Assembly (NCBI GenBank): GCA_028285495.1
Contig: JANQPB010000012.1
Span: 116,575 to 180,574 of the forward strand
Reading direction: 5' to 3'
Origin: Acidimicrobiales bacterium
Lineage (GTDB): Bacteria; Actinomycetota; Acidimicrobiia; Acidimicrobiales; SZUA-35
DNA: 64,000 bases
Made by a program: the position numbers and the translations under genes. Positions 33,465 through 40,344 of this stretch are shown piece after piece. The notes beneath the pieces are model-generated. The model saw only the letters and a list, made by a program, of their open reading frames with translations, did not search any database and had not been told where the DNA came from. The first letter of the stretch is position 1, and the number at the start of each line of letters is the position of its first letter.

Positions 33465-34214
33465 ATGCACATCGTGGACCGGGTCGAGGTCGTGCTCGCC
33501 AACAACGATCGGGTGACGGTGCGCGCCGGCGACGTCTACCTGAAGATCGACGCCGATCAGGGGCGAACCGATGCCGAGGTCGAGGCCATGGCGCTGGCGC
33601 CGGTCCCGACGCCGACCGTCCTCTGGCGGAACCCGCCCGCTCTCGCCCTCGCCGCGCTGCCCGGTGTCGCCATCGGTCGTCTCGGAGAGCCGTCGACGGC
33701 GTCGCCGGCGGCCTGGGTCGCGGTCGGCGCGGCGCTCCGCAGCCTGCACGATGCACCGTTGCCGCCGTGGCCGGCGACGGGCCTCGACGAGCTCGCCGCC
33801 CGTCTCGACCGGGAGTGCCGCTGGCTGCTGGCCAACGACGTCGTGCCCGTCGGCGTGGTCGAGGCCAACCATCGTCTGGCCGAGTCGGCCCTGCGGTCGC
33901 GACCGCCGGCGTTCGTCCACGGCGATCTCCACGTCGAGCACGTCTTCGTCGACGGCGACGAGGTCAGCGGCATCATCGACTGGTCGGAGGCATCGCAGGG
34001 GGATCCGCTGGCCGACCTCGCGGCGCTGACGCTGACCCACGACCGGCACCTCGACGACCTGCTCGACGGCTACGGCCACGATGCCGACCGGGACGTGATC
34101 CGGGCCTGGCGCTCGTACCGCTGCCTGACCGTCATCCGCTGGCTGTCGGAGAACGGCTACGGCGACCCGGCGAGCTACCCCGAGGTTGCCGTGCTCCGGG
34201 CCAACGCAGCCTGA
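33465..34214 (+). CDS. Aminoglycoside-phosphotransferase-family kinase
   Basis: A 249-aa protein kinase-fold small-molecule kinase. An N-terminal lobe with VYLKIDADQ provides the ATP-Lys. The catalytic loop reads FVHGDLHVEHVF, and the metal-binding strand IIDWSEASQGDPLADLA carries the DFG-like Asp. APH-family enzymes phosphorylate varied hydroxyl compounds, so drug resistance is not implied. Its stop overlaps the ATG of a second kinase of the same superfamily (TGATG), giving a coupled tandem pair. Confidence 0.82.
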   Translation: MHIVDRVEVVLANNDRVTVRAGDVYLKIDADQGRTDAEVEAMALAPVPTPTVLWRNPPALALAALPGVAIGRLGEPSTASPAAWVAVGAALRSLHDAPLPPWPATGLDELAARLDRECRWLLANDVVPVGVVEANHRLAESALRSRPPAFVHGDLHVEHVFVDGDEVSGIIDWSEASQGDPLADLAALTLTHDRHLDDLLDGYGHDADRDVIRAWRSYRCLTVIRWLSENGYGDPASYPEVAVLRANAA

Positions 34215-34999
34215 TGGAGGACGAGCCGCTCGACGGTGGTCTGGCCAACGCCGGCGCCGTGGTCAGGCGCGGCGAGCACGTGGTGCGGCCGGCCGGCCCG
34301 CACTCGGCGTCGGTCCACGCCTTCCTCCGGGCGATCGGCGACGCCGGGTTCACCGGCGCGCCCCGTCCCGTCGGGATCGCCGAGGGCCGCGAGCGGCTCA
34401 CGTTCATCGCGGGCGACGTGCCAGCCGTCCCCTATCCGGCGTGGAGCCAGTCGGATGCGGCCCTCGCCTCGACCGCCCGCCTGCTGCGGGCCATGCACGA
34501 CGCCTCCGCCGGCTTCGATCACCGGCCCCACGCGTGGAGCGAGGTGCTGGCCGACCCGACCGGGGGCACGGTCGTGTGCCACAACGACGTCGAGCTCGGC
34601 AACGTCGTGTTCCGCCACGGCGTCGCCGTTGCGCTGATCGACTTCGAGTTCGCTGCGCCCGGTCGTCCGGTGTACGACCTGGCCAACCTGATCCGGCTGT
34701 GTGTCCCGATCGAGCACGAGGTCGACCGGGCCCGCATGGGCTGGCGGTCGGCCGACCGACCGAGCCGGGCCCGCCTGGCCGCCGACGCCTACGGCCTCGA
34801 TCGGATGGGGCGGGCCGAGCTGCTCACCGCCATCGACGGCGCCCTGCTGAGGATCGAGGCCGCCGCCCGGCGGCGCTTCGGGCTCGCCGACCCGGCCGGA
34901 GCGGACCTGCTCGCCCGGACCGGTGGCATCGAGAAGTACGACCGCAGGCGTCGTTGGTGGGCGCAGCATCGCCGGTCGTTCGCCGCTGCGCTGGCGTGA
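34214..34999 (+). CDS. Aminoglycoside-phosphotransferase-family kinase, second of tandem pair
   Basis: A 261-aa kinase-fold protein. The catalytic loop is VVCHNDVELGNVVF, with the HND-x4-N pattern in which Asp is the base, followed by LIDFEFAAPGRPVYDLANL carrying the magnesium Asp. The N-lobe VVRPAG lacks an obvious ATP-Lys, which may be Arg. It differs enough from the preceding kinase to reflect an old duplication or independent recruitment. Substrate unknown. Confidence 0.8.
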   Translation: MEDEPLDGGLANAGAVVRRGEHVVRPAGPHSASVHAFLRAIGDAGFTGAPRPVGIAEGRERLTFIAGDVPAVPYPAWSQSDAALASTARLLRAMHDASAGFDHRPHAWSEVLADPTGGTVVCHNDVELGNVVFRHGVAVALIDFEFAAPGRPVYDLANLIRLCVPIEHEVDRARMGWRSADRPSRARLAADAYGLDRMGRAELLTAIDGALLRIEAAARRRFGLADPAGADLLARTGGIEKYDRRRRWWAQHRRSFAAALA

Positions 35000-35069
35000 C
35001 GGCGAGCGATCCGGCCGCGCTGTCCGCTACCCGCCAGCACCCGACCCGGCTGGGTGTCACGCTGTGACC

Positions 35070-35606
35070 ATGCACCTCATCGAGCCAACCGAGCGGGAGG
35101 CGGACGCCGCCGAGGCGACCGCCATCGAGATCATCGGCATCGAGCCCCGGGCCTTGGCCGATGCGCTGGCCACTGGCGTCGACCACGGCGGCAACCCGAT
35201 CGAGCCGTTCGCCGATCCGGCCGGCGGCTGGCCGCTGCGTTGCTGTCTCGGCGATTCACGGCCGGGCGACGAGATCGCCATCATCGCCTGGTCGCCGTTC
35301 CCCTGGCGCGGCCCCTACGCCGAGACGGGTCCGGTCGTGGTCCACGCCCGGGGTTGTCCCGGTGCCGAGACCACCGACCGGCTCCCCGACCGACTCGACC
35401 TGGCGCCGATGACGCTCCGGCCGTACGGCATCGATCGTCGCATCGCCTATGACCGGGTCCGGCACGTCCCCGCCGGCGGCTCGCTGATGCGGCACGTGCG
35501 CGAGCTGCTCGACGATCCCGATGTCGAACTGGTCCACGGGCGCAACGTGACCGGCGGCTGCTACAGCTTCCAGGCGAGGCTTGCCCGCCGACCGCACTCG
35601 GGCTGA
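35070..35606 (+). CDS. DUF1203 family protein
   Basis: A 178-aa soluble protein of the DUF1203 family. Recognised by the core WPLRCCLGDSRPGDEI, the SPFPWRGPYAETGPV segment, and HARGC with a conserved Cys. The central double Cys and third Cys might form a redox or metal site, but nothing is proven. ATG at 35070 is used; GTG at 35064 would add only two residues. It stands alone, convergent with the ggt gene. Confidence 0.85.
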   Translation: MHLIEPTEREADAAEATAIEIIGIEPRALADALATGVDHGGNPIEPFADPAGGWPLRCCLGDSRPGDEIAIIAWSPFPWRGPYAETGPVVVHARGCPGAETTDRLPDRLDLAPMTLRPYGIDRRIAYDRVRHVPAGGSLMRHVRELLDDPDVELVHGRNVTGGCYSFQARLARRPHSG

Positions 35607-35649
35607 TCGGATCGGTTGGCGACGACGAGCGGCCGCCCGCGCCCGGCCG

Positions 35650-37410
35650 CTATCGGGCTCCGACCGTCCCGTCTCGCCGCTGGTCGGCCCCACCGATGAG
35701 CAGGTCCCCGTCGACCTGGATGATGGAGAGACCGCTGGTCAACGAGCGGACGCTCACCGGGTGGCCTCGGTTCTCCAGCGCCGTGCGGAGAGCGTCCACG
35801 TCGTAGTCGAGCGTCACGCCGGGAATGGGGATCTCCAGCTCCGTCGAGCCGTTCCGGTTGCCGTAGTGCGGGACCTCGATCGCCGCCTGCGGGTCGAGCC
35901 CGAAGTCGATGACGTTGATGATGCTCTGGGCCGTGTAGCCGATGATGCGTGAACCGCCGGGGGAGCCGGTCACCAGCTCCACCTGGCCGTCGGCGTCGAA
36001 CACGATCGTCGGTGACATCGAGCTGCGGGGACGCTTGTTCGGCTGGACCCGGTTGGCGATCGGCGTCCCGTCGTCGTCGGTCGGCCGGAACGAGAAGTCG
36101 GTCAGCTGATTGTTGAGCAGGAATCCCTCGACCAGCACACCGTTGCCGAACGAGCTCTCCACCGTGGTCGTCATCGACAGGGCGTTGCCCTTCCGGTCGA
36201 TGATCGAGATGTGGGAGGTTCCCGACTCGGTGTCGGCGGTGTCGGGCGCCTGCGGATCGAAGACCCCTGGTGGCGTGCCAGGGGAGGCGGTGCCGAGGTC
36301 GGCGTCGGTGATCAGCGCCGAGCGGGTGGCCAGGTAGTCCTTGTCGAGCAGGCCATCGACCGGCACGGTCACGAAGTCGGTGTCGCCCACGTACAGGTTG
36401 CGGTCGGCGAAGGCCAGGCGACCGGCCTGGGCGAACAGGTGCACCGCTCGCTCGTCGAGGGGGTCGTTCCCGAGGTCGAACGGTTCCAGGATGCCGAGGA
36501 TCTGCCCGACGGCGATACCGCCGGAGGAGGGCGGGCCCATGCCGCACACCTCGTGGCTCCGGTAGTCGATGCAGACCGGCGGGCGCTCGATGACCTCGTA
36601 GTTGGCGAGGTCGTCGAGGGTCATGTCGCCACCGATGGCGGGGTCGAGCTGGACCGCCCGCACGATGCTGCGCGCGGTCCGCTTCTTGTAGAACTCGCGG
36701 GCCCCGGCCCGGCCGTAGCGGATCAGGGTCTGGGCGTACGGCCGGTTGGTCACGATCGTGCCGGCCGGCTTGGCCGTGCAGTCGGGGTTGGCGAAGTACT
36801 CGAGCGCGGCCGGGTCACGGAAGAAGATGCGCTCCTCACACGACGGATTGAAGCTCAGGAGTGTGGCGACCTGGTCCGACGTCCGTTGGCTGATGGCGAA
36901 GCCTTCGCGAGCGGTCCGCTGGGCGTCCCAGAACAACGACGGGAACGGCTGCGACCCGTAGCGGTCGTGCATCTCCTCGAGGAGCGCGGGGACGCCGGGA
37001 ACGCCGACGCTGAGGCCGCTCTGCCAGGCCTGGAAGAAGCCGAGGCCCTCGAACCGGTCCTCGGTCGCGGCGGCCGGGGCCTTCTCCCTGGCGTCGAAGG
37101 TGGTCGTGGTACCGGTACCTGCGTCGTAGTAGACGACGAACGCGCCACCGCCCATGCCGCTCGACTGGGGCTCGACGAGGCCGAGCATCGCCTGGGCTGC
37201 GATCATGGCGTCGACGGCGTTGCCGCCCCGGCGCAGGACCTTGATCGCGGCCAGCGTGGCATCGGGATTGGCGGTGACCACCATCTCCCGCTTGCCGACG
37301 TTGGTGTCTCGCAGCGGTTCGCCGGGGACGTTCCCGGTGCCCGTTGCGGCCGCCGGCGCCGCAGTCACGGCGATCAGCAGTCCGACGATGACGAGGGCGA
37401 TTCGTCGCAT
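35650..37410 (-). CDS. ggt: Gamma-glutamyltransferase
   Basis: Exported N-terminal-nucleophile hydrolase (586 aa precursor) that cleaves or transfers the gamma-glutamyl group of glutathione and related peptides. A signal peptide at residues 1-22 ends near ATG. Core motifs are GMGGGAFVVYYD near 86, GVPG near 138 and GPPSSGG near 293. The autoprocessing site is ESG-T398-SHISIID, where Thr398 becomes the new N-terminal nucleophile of the small subunit, and SPGGSRI follows later. Since most actinobacteria use mycothiol, its in vivo substrate may be external glutathione or gamma-glutamyl peptides. Confidence 0.95.
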   Translation of the reverse strand: MRRIALVIVGLLIAVTAAPAAATGTGNVPGEPLRDTNVGKREMVVTANPDATLAAIKVLRRGGNAVDAMIAAQAMLGLVEPQSSGMGGGAFVVYYDAGTGTTTTFDAREKAPAAATEDRFEGLGFFQAWQSGLSVGVPGVPALLEEMHDRYGSQPFPSLFWDAQRTAREGFAISQRTSDQVATLLSFNPSCEERIFFRDPAALEYFANPDCTAKPAGTIVTNRPYAQTLIRYGRAGAREFYKKRTARSIVRAVQLDPAIGGDMTLDDLANYEVIERPPVCIDYRSHEVCGMGPPSSGGIAVGQILGILEPFDLGNDPLDERAVHLFAQAGRLAFADRNLYVGDTDFVTVPVDGLLDKDYLATRSALITDADLGTASPGTPPGVFDPQAPDTADTESGTSHISIIDRKGNALSMTTTVESSFGNGVLVEGFLLNNQLTDFSFRPTDDDGTPIANRVQPNKRPRSSMSPTIVFDADGQVELVTGSPGGSRIIGYTAQSIINVIDFGLDPQAAIEVPHYGNRNGSTELEIPIPGVTLDYDVDALRTALENRGHPVSVRSLTSGLSIIQVDGDLLIGGADQRRDGTVGAR

Positions 37411-37486
37411 GGCACTCCTTCGCTTGTGTTGGCGGGAGCCTAGTTCCCGGTGCGAGAGCGCGGCGACCTGGCTGTGGACAGCACTC

Positions 37487-37510
37487 GGGCCGGGTCGTCA
37501 GACCCGGCCC
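37487..37510. terminator. Hairpin terminator downstream of rhodopsin
   Basis: GGGCCGGGTC pairs perfectly with GACCCGGCCC around a GTCA tetraloop, giving a 10-bp GC-rich stem. It lies 46 bases beyond the rhodopsin stop on the minus strand and about 77 bases before the ggt start, so it should insulate ggt from rhodopsin transcription. Confidence 0.65.
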
Positions 37511-37555
37511 GGTTTCGTCGGTTCGATCGTTGGCCGGGGGCTGCCCTCCGGTCGA

Positions 37556-38371
37556 TCAGGCGTTGGCGTTGGCCTCGGCCAGCGTCGTGTCCTCGGCGGC
37601 GTGGCTGCCGTCGATGGCGGTGATGTAGCCCTCGTCCCGTGACTTCGACAGGGCGATGACGACCACCAGCAGACCGAACAGCGGCTTGGCCAGCACGTCG
37701 GCGACGGAGTAGCCGACCTGGCGCAGGACCTCGGCGGTTGCGGCATCGTCGATGAACTGCGGGGCCAGGTAGGCCAGCGGGTACACGCTCCAGGTCACGA
37801 CCAACACGTAGCGCAGGTAGTCGACGAGGCGCTTGACGGTCTGGCCCTGGCGGTCGAGCGAGCGACCGAGCTCACCGAACAGCACGTAGAGGATGTAGAG
37901 GAACGGGATCATGCCGGCGATCCACCACACCCAGCGGCTGGCGCTGTCCGGGTCGGCGATCTCGCCCGGGTAGCCGAGCACGATCATGGCGATCGACGCG
38001 ACCGACAGGCGGATCAGCAGGCTGCGGGTCGTGCCGGCGGCGAGCTTCAGCACGATCACGAGCTCGGCCAGGAGCAGGGGAACGGTGAGCAGCCAGTCGA
38101 CGTAGCGGTAGCCCTCGTTGAACGGCTGGCCGTCCTGGGTGTAGACCCCGTCACCGAAGCTGAACGCCGACTCCCACGATCCGAAGATGCGGACGTAGTG
38201 GTAGAGGGCGATGCCGGTGACGAGCGTTGTCAGCGTGACCGCCAGCCGGTGCCGGGGCGCAACCCGGTTCCGGATCAGGAGGAAGAACACCGTTGCCGCG
38301 CCCATGGCGGCGATCACGAAGCTGAACGAGTTGTAGACCAGGTTGTACTGGCCCTCGGTGAGCTCGAGCAT
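37556..38371 (-). CDS. Light-driven outward proton pump (type I microbial rhodopsin)
   Basis: Seven-helix retinal protein of 271 aa in the cytoplasmic membrane. Helix C reads RYVDWLLTVPLLLAE: proton acceptor Asp92, Thr96 and donor Glu103 form the D-T-E set of proteorhodopsin/actinorhodopsin-type outward H+ pumps. Lys229 in helix G (DVLAKPLFG) is the Schiff-base Lys, and His58 in LYHYVRIF matches the His that partners the acceptor. Leu100 at the spectral-tuning site predicts green absorption. Aligning helix E with bacteriorhodopsin (R-x-VWW) puts Trp150 at the position that is Gly in carotenoid-antenna xanthorhodopsin. Divergent from a photoreceptor-type regulator. No retinal-synthesis gene in the window. 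Confidence 0.96.
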   Translation of the reverse strand: MLELTEGQYNLVYNSFSFVIAAMGAATVFFLLIRNRVAPRHRLAVTLTTLVTGIALYHYVRIFGSWESAFSFGDGVYTQDGQPFNEGYRYVDWLLTVPLLLAELVIVLKLAAGTTRSLLIRLSVASIAMIVLGYPGEIADPDSASRWVWWIAGMIPFLYILYVLFGELGRSLDRQGQTVKRLVDYLRYVLVVTWSVYPLAYLAPQFIDDAATAEVLRQVGYSVADVLAKPLFGLLVVVIALSKSRDEGYITAIDGSHAAEDTTLAEANANA

Positions 38372-38439
38372 CTCTCTGTCATCCTTTCGTCGTGGTCATC
38401 GCCGTTGATGGCCACGGCCGTGTGTTGTCATCGATCGTT

Positions 38440-38461
38440 TTATCATGACTAGGCAGTATTT
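38440..38461 (-). promoter_or_regulatory. Promoter/operator motif of rhodopsin gene, copy 1
   Basis: On the minus strand this 22-mer begins AAATACTGCCTA and ends ATGATAA. It shares 17 of 22 bases, without gaps, with a site upstream of the NTF2-like gene. It sits 69 bases before the rhodopsin start. A TTGTTA (-35-like) and GATAAA (-10-like) with a 16-base spacer overlap it, so a MerR-type or other regulator bound here could control the promoter. Overlapping imperfect dyads on the plus strand are ACT-N4-AGT and AGT-N8-ACT. Confidence 0.6.
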
Positions 38462-38466
38462 AACAA

Positions 38467-38484
38467 CTTTAGGCGTGATTATTT
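38467..38484 (-). promoter_or_regulatory. Relaxed copy of the light-island motif
   Basis: On the minus strand the sequence AAATA-ATCAC-GCCTAAAG keeps both halves of the motif (AAATA and GCCTA), but with a 5-base instead of 2-base gap. It lies between copy 1 and the regulator start, 26 bases before the GTG, where binding could mediate autoregulation. Weak on its own. Confidence 0.35.
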
Positions 38485-38509
38485 CTCGTGGTCTGGTACC
38501 GTTGCCGTC

Positions 38510-39283
38510 GTGACGCAGCAATCGACCATCGGCCTCGACGAGGCGGCCGAGGAGCTCGGGGTCCACTACCAGACCGCCTACCGATGGGTGCGGGCCGGCA
38601 AGCTGGCGGCGACCAAGGTCGACGGTCGCTACTGCGTCGAGCGGTCGGAGCTCGACGCCTTCCGGGAGCGGCGGGCCACCCCGGCCCCGCCACCCGAGCC
38701 GTCGGCCGTCCGGCTCGATCGTCAGCGTCTGGCCATGGGGCGGGCGCTGTTCGACGGCGACGAGACCAAGGCGAGGGAGATCGTGGCCAGGCTGACGTCG
38801 AACGGCACGTCGGTTGCCCGCCTGATCGAGGAGGTGCTGGCACCGCCGCTGGTCGACATCGGGTCGGCGTGGCATCGGGGGGAGGCGACGATCTTCGTCG
38901 AGCACCGGGCCACCGCCATCGTCGAGCGGATCCTCGGTGGTCTCTCGCCCAACCCCCGCGGTCGGCGCCGTGGTGTCGTCCTCGTCGCCGGGGTGGCCGG
39001 CGATCGTCACTCCCTTCCGACACTCATGGCCACCGCCGCGCTCCGCGAGGACAACTGGACCGTCCAGCATCTCGGCGCCGACGTCCCGGTCGACGAGCTC
39101 GTCACCTTCATCGAGGGCCACCGGGTCGACCTCGTCGTGCTGTCGGCCGTCGGACCGGGCGCCGTCGACCGGGCCAGGCAGGCGGAGGAGCGGGTCGTCG
39201 AGGTCAACGGTGTTCCGGTGCTGGTCGGTGAGCCGGGGGTCAGCGTCGGCCGCCTGTTGGAGCTGGCTCGCGCCGCGGTCTGA
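38510..39283 (+). CDS. litR: LitR/CarH-like B12-dependent light-sensing transcriptional regulator
   Basis: A 257-aa regulator. Residues 7-52 form a MerR/excisionase-type helix-turn-helix (LDEAAEELGVHYQTAYRWVRAGKL). Residues about 70-145 form the four-helix cap and 152-257 the Rossmann-like cobalamin domain. Photoreceptor residues known from Thermus CarH are kept: Trp121-His122, then exactly nine residues after Trp, Glu131-His132 (the W-x9-EH signature), and a lower-ligand motif D165-R-H167. In CarH, adenosylcobalamin-loaded tetramers repress in the dark and fall apart in light. Divergent placement 138 bases from rhodopsin implies it controls that gene and itself. GTG start. Confidence 0.88.
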   Translation: MTQQSTIGLDEAAEELGVHYQTAYRWVRAGKLAATKVDGRYCVERSELDAFRERRATPAPPPEPSAVRLDRQRLAMGRALFDGDETKAREIVARLTSNGTSVARLIEEVLAPPLVDIGSAWHRGEATIFVEHRATAIVERILGGLSPNPRGRRRGVVLVAGVAGDRHSLPTLMATAALREDNWTVQHLGADVPVDELVTFIEGHRVDLVVLSAVGPGAVDRARQAEERVVEVNGVPVLVGEPGVSVGRLLELARAAV

Positions 39284-39396
39284 GCCGGTCGTCGGCCGGC
39301 CATGGGGTGCGGGATCGGCCGGCCCGAGTCCATCCCCGCGGTCGTGGCGGACGTTGGCGACGGGTGGTCGTGACGGACGTCATGTCGCAATCGACC

Positions 39397-39418
39397 AAAT
39401 ATTGCCTAAGAATGCTAA
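39397..39418 (+). promoter_or_regulatory. Promoter/operator motif upstream of NTF2-like gene, copy 2
   Basis: This 22-mer, AAATATTGCCTA followed by AGA, ATGCTAA, matches the rhodopsin copy at 17 of 22 positions in gapless alignment, in the same orientation relative to the downstream gene. It ends 55 bases before the ATG at 39474 (68 bases in the rhodopsin case). It stands out as AT-rich in an otherwise GC-rich region, which fits a functional site. Confidence 0.6.
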
Positions 39419-39473
39419 GTGACGGGTCCTGGCGTGCAACCCCGCTCCGGGCCCGATCGGGAAACGAGGCAGC

Positions 39474-39957
39474 ATGAGCACCGTCCTGGACCAGACGCTC
39501 GACGACACGAGCATCCCGCCGTTCGACGCCGAGCCGTTCTTCGCCGAGACGTACCAGCTCCTTCGGTCGCTCCGCGACCACGACCTGGACACGCTCGCCC
39601 GCCTCGCCGACGATGACGTCGGCCTCGTCGGCCTCGAAGCCGGTGGCCAGCGCGTTTCCTGCCCGCTCAGGCGAGGAGTGGGAGGCCTGGTTCCGGCGCC
39701 TGTCCGCCGAGCTCGACACGATGGAGGCCGACACCGACTCGATCGTGACCGACGACCGTGCCGTCATCGGCAACGACGTCGGCTACAGCGTGCTCGAGTT
39801 GACCCAGACGCTGGCCATCGGCGATCGAGCGGCCACCTTCGACTGCATCGCCACCATCGTGTGGAAGCTCACGCCGCTCGGCTGGCGTCGGGCCAGATGG
39901 CACGGATCGCCGATCCGGGCCGACGTCCCGGACGGGTTCGGCCCGGCCGCCCGGTGA
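39474..39957 (+). pseudogene. NTF2/SnoaL-like protein gene with a +1 frameshift
   Basis: The first part reads from ATG 39474 (DAEPFFAETYQLLRSLRDHD, LARLADDDVGLVGLEAGGQ) to about 39650. The continuation lies one base ahead (SGEEWEAWFRRLSAELD, TIVWKLTPLGWRRARWHGS) to the stop at 39957. Together they make a roughly 160-aa NTF2-like (DUF4440/SnoaL) domain, which neither frame gives alone. The switch falls between about 39645 and 39672, near GCGTTTCCTGCC. This could be a sequencing error, a recent mutation or, less likely, programmed shifting. It follows the regulator and carries the same upstream motif as rhodopsin. Confidence 0.7.
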
Positions 39958-39969
39958 TCGGGCGCTGAG

Positions 39970-40299
39970 ATGCCGACCGACTGGACTCGCCGTACCTCGC
40001 TCTCACCCGCTGAGGTCGAGCTCCTCCGCAGCCTCGACTTCGAGACCGACGAGCTCGACCGATCGGACCGATCGGCCGACCCCGCCGGCGGAGCAGACCG
40101 CCGGGGGCCGCATCGTGTCGCCGACGATCCGCCCGGCTCCCGCCGGATCGTCCGCATCGCAGCCGCGGCCGCGGCCGTGGTCGTGGCGATGATGGCGATC
40201 ATCCTGCTCAGCCTGCCCCCCGTCGTGCTGCTCGCCGTCCTGGCCGCCGCCGTGATCGTCGGCGCCCGCGAGCCGGCCCGCCCACCATCGGAGGCCTGA
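39970..40299 (+). CDS. Small membrane protein, DUF3040-like
   Basis: A 109-aa protein. The N-terminal LSPAEVELLRSLDFETDEL helix resembles the start of DUF3040 actinobacterial proteins. An acidic and Gly/Pro-rich stretch follows, then two closely spaced hydrophobic helices at about residues 60-80 and 82-98. It begins 12 bases after the frameshifted NTF2-like gene and may be cotranscribed. Function unknown. Confidence 0.6.
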   Translation: MPTDWTRRTSLSPAEVELLRSLDFETDELDRSDRSADPAGGADRRGPHRVADDPPGSRRIVRIAAAAAAVVVAMMAIILLSLPPVVLLAVLAAAVIVGAREPARPPSEA

Positions 40300-40344
40300 C
40301 CCGGCCGGGAGCTCCCCGGCGCCGGCTGGGGCGGTCGGTCGGTC

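Noticed and set aside
33465..34999. Aminoglycoside resistance genes
   Set aside because: APH-fold kinases are a broad superfamily; nothing in sequence or context indicates aminoglycoside substrates.
37556..38371. Carotenoid antenna binding to the rhodopsin
   Set aside because: Trp150 fills the position that is Gly in xanthorhodopsin by helix E alignment, and no carotenoid gene is near.
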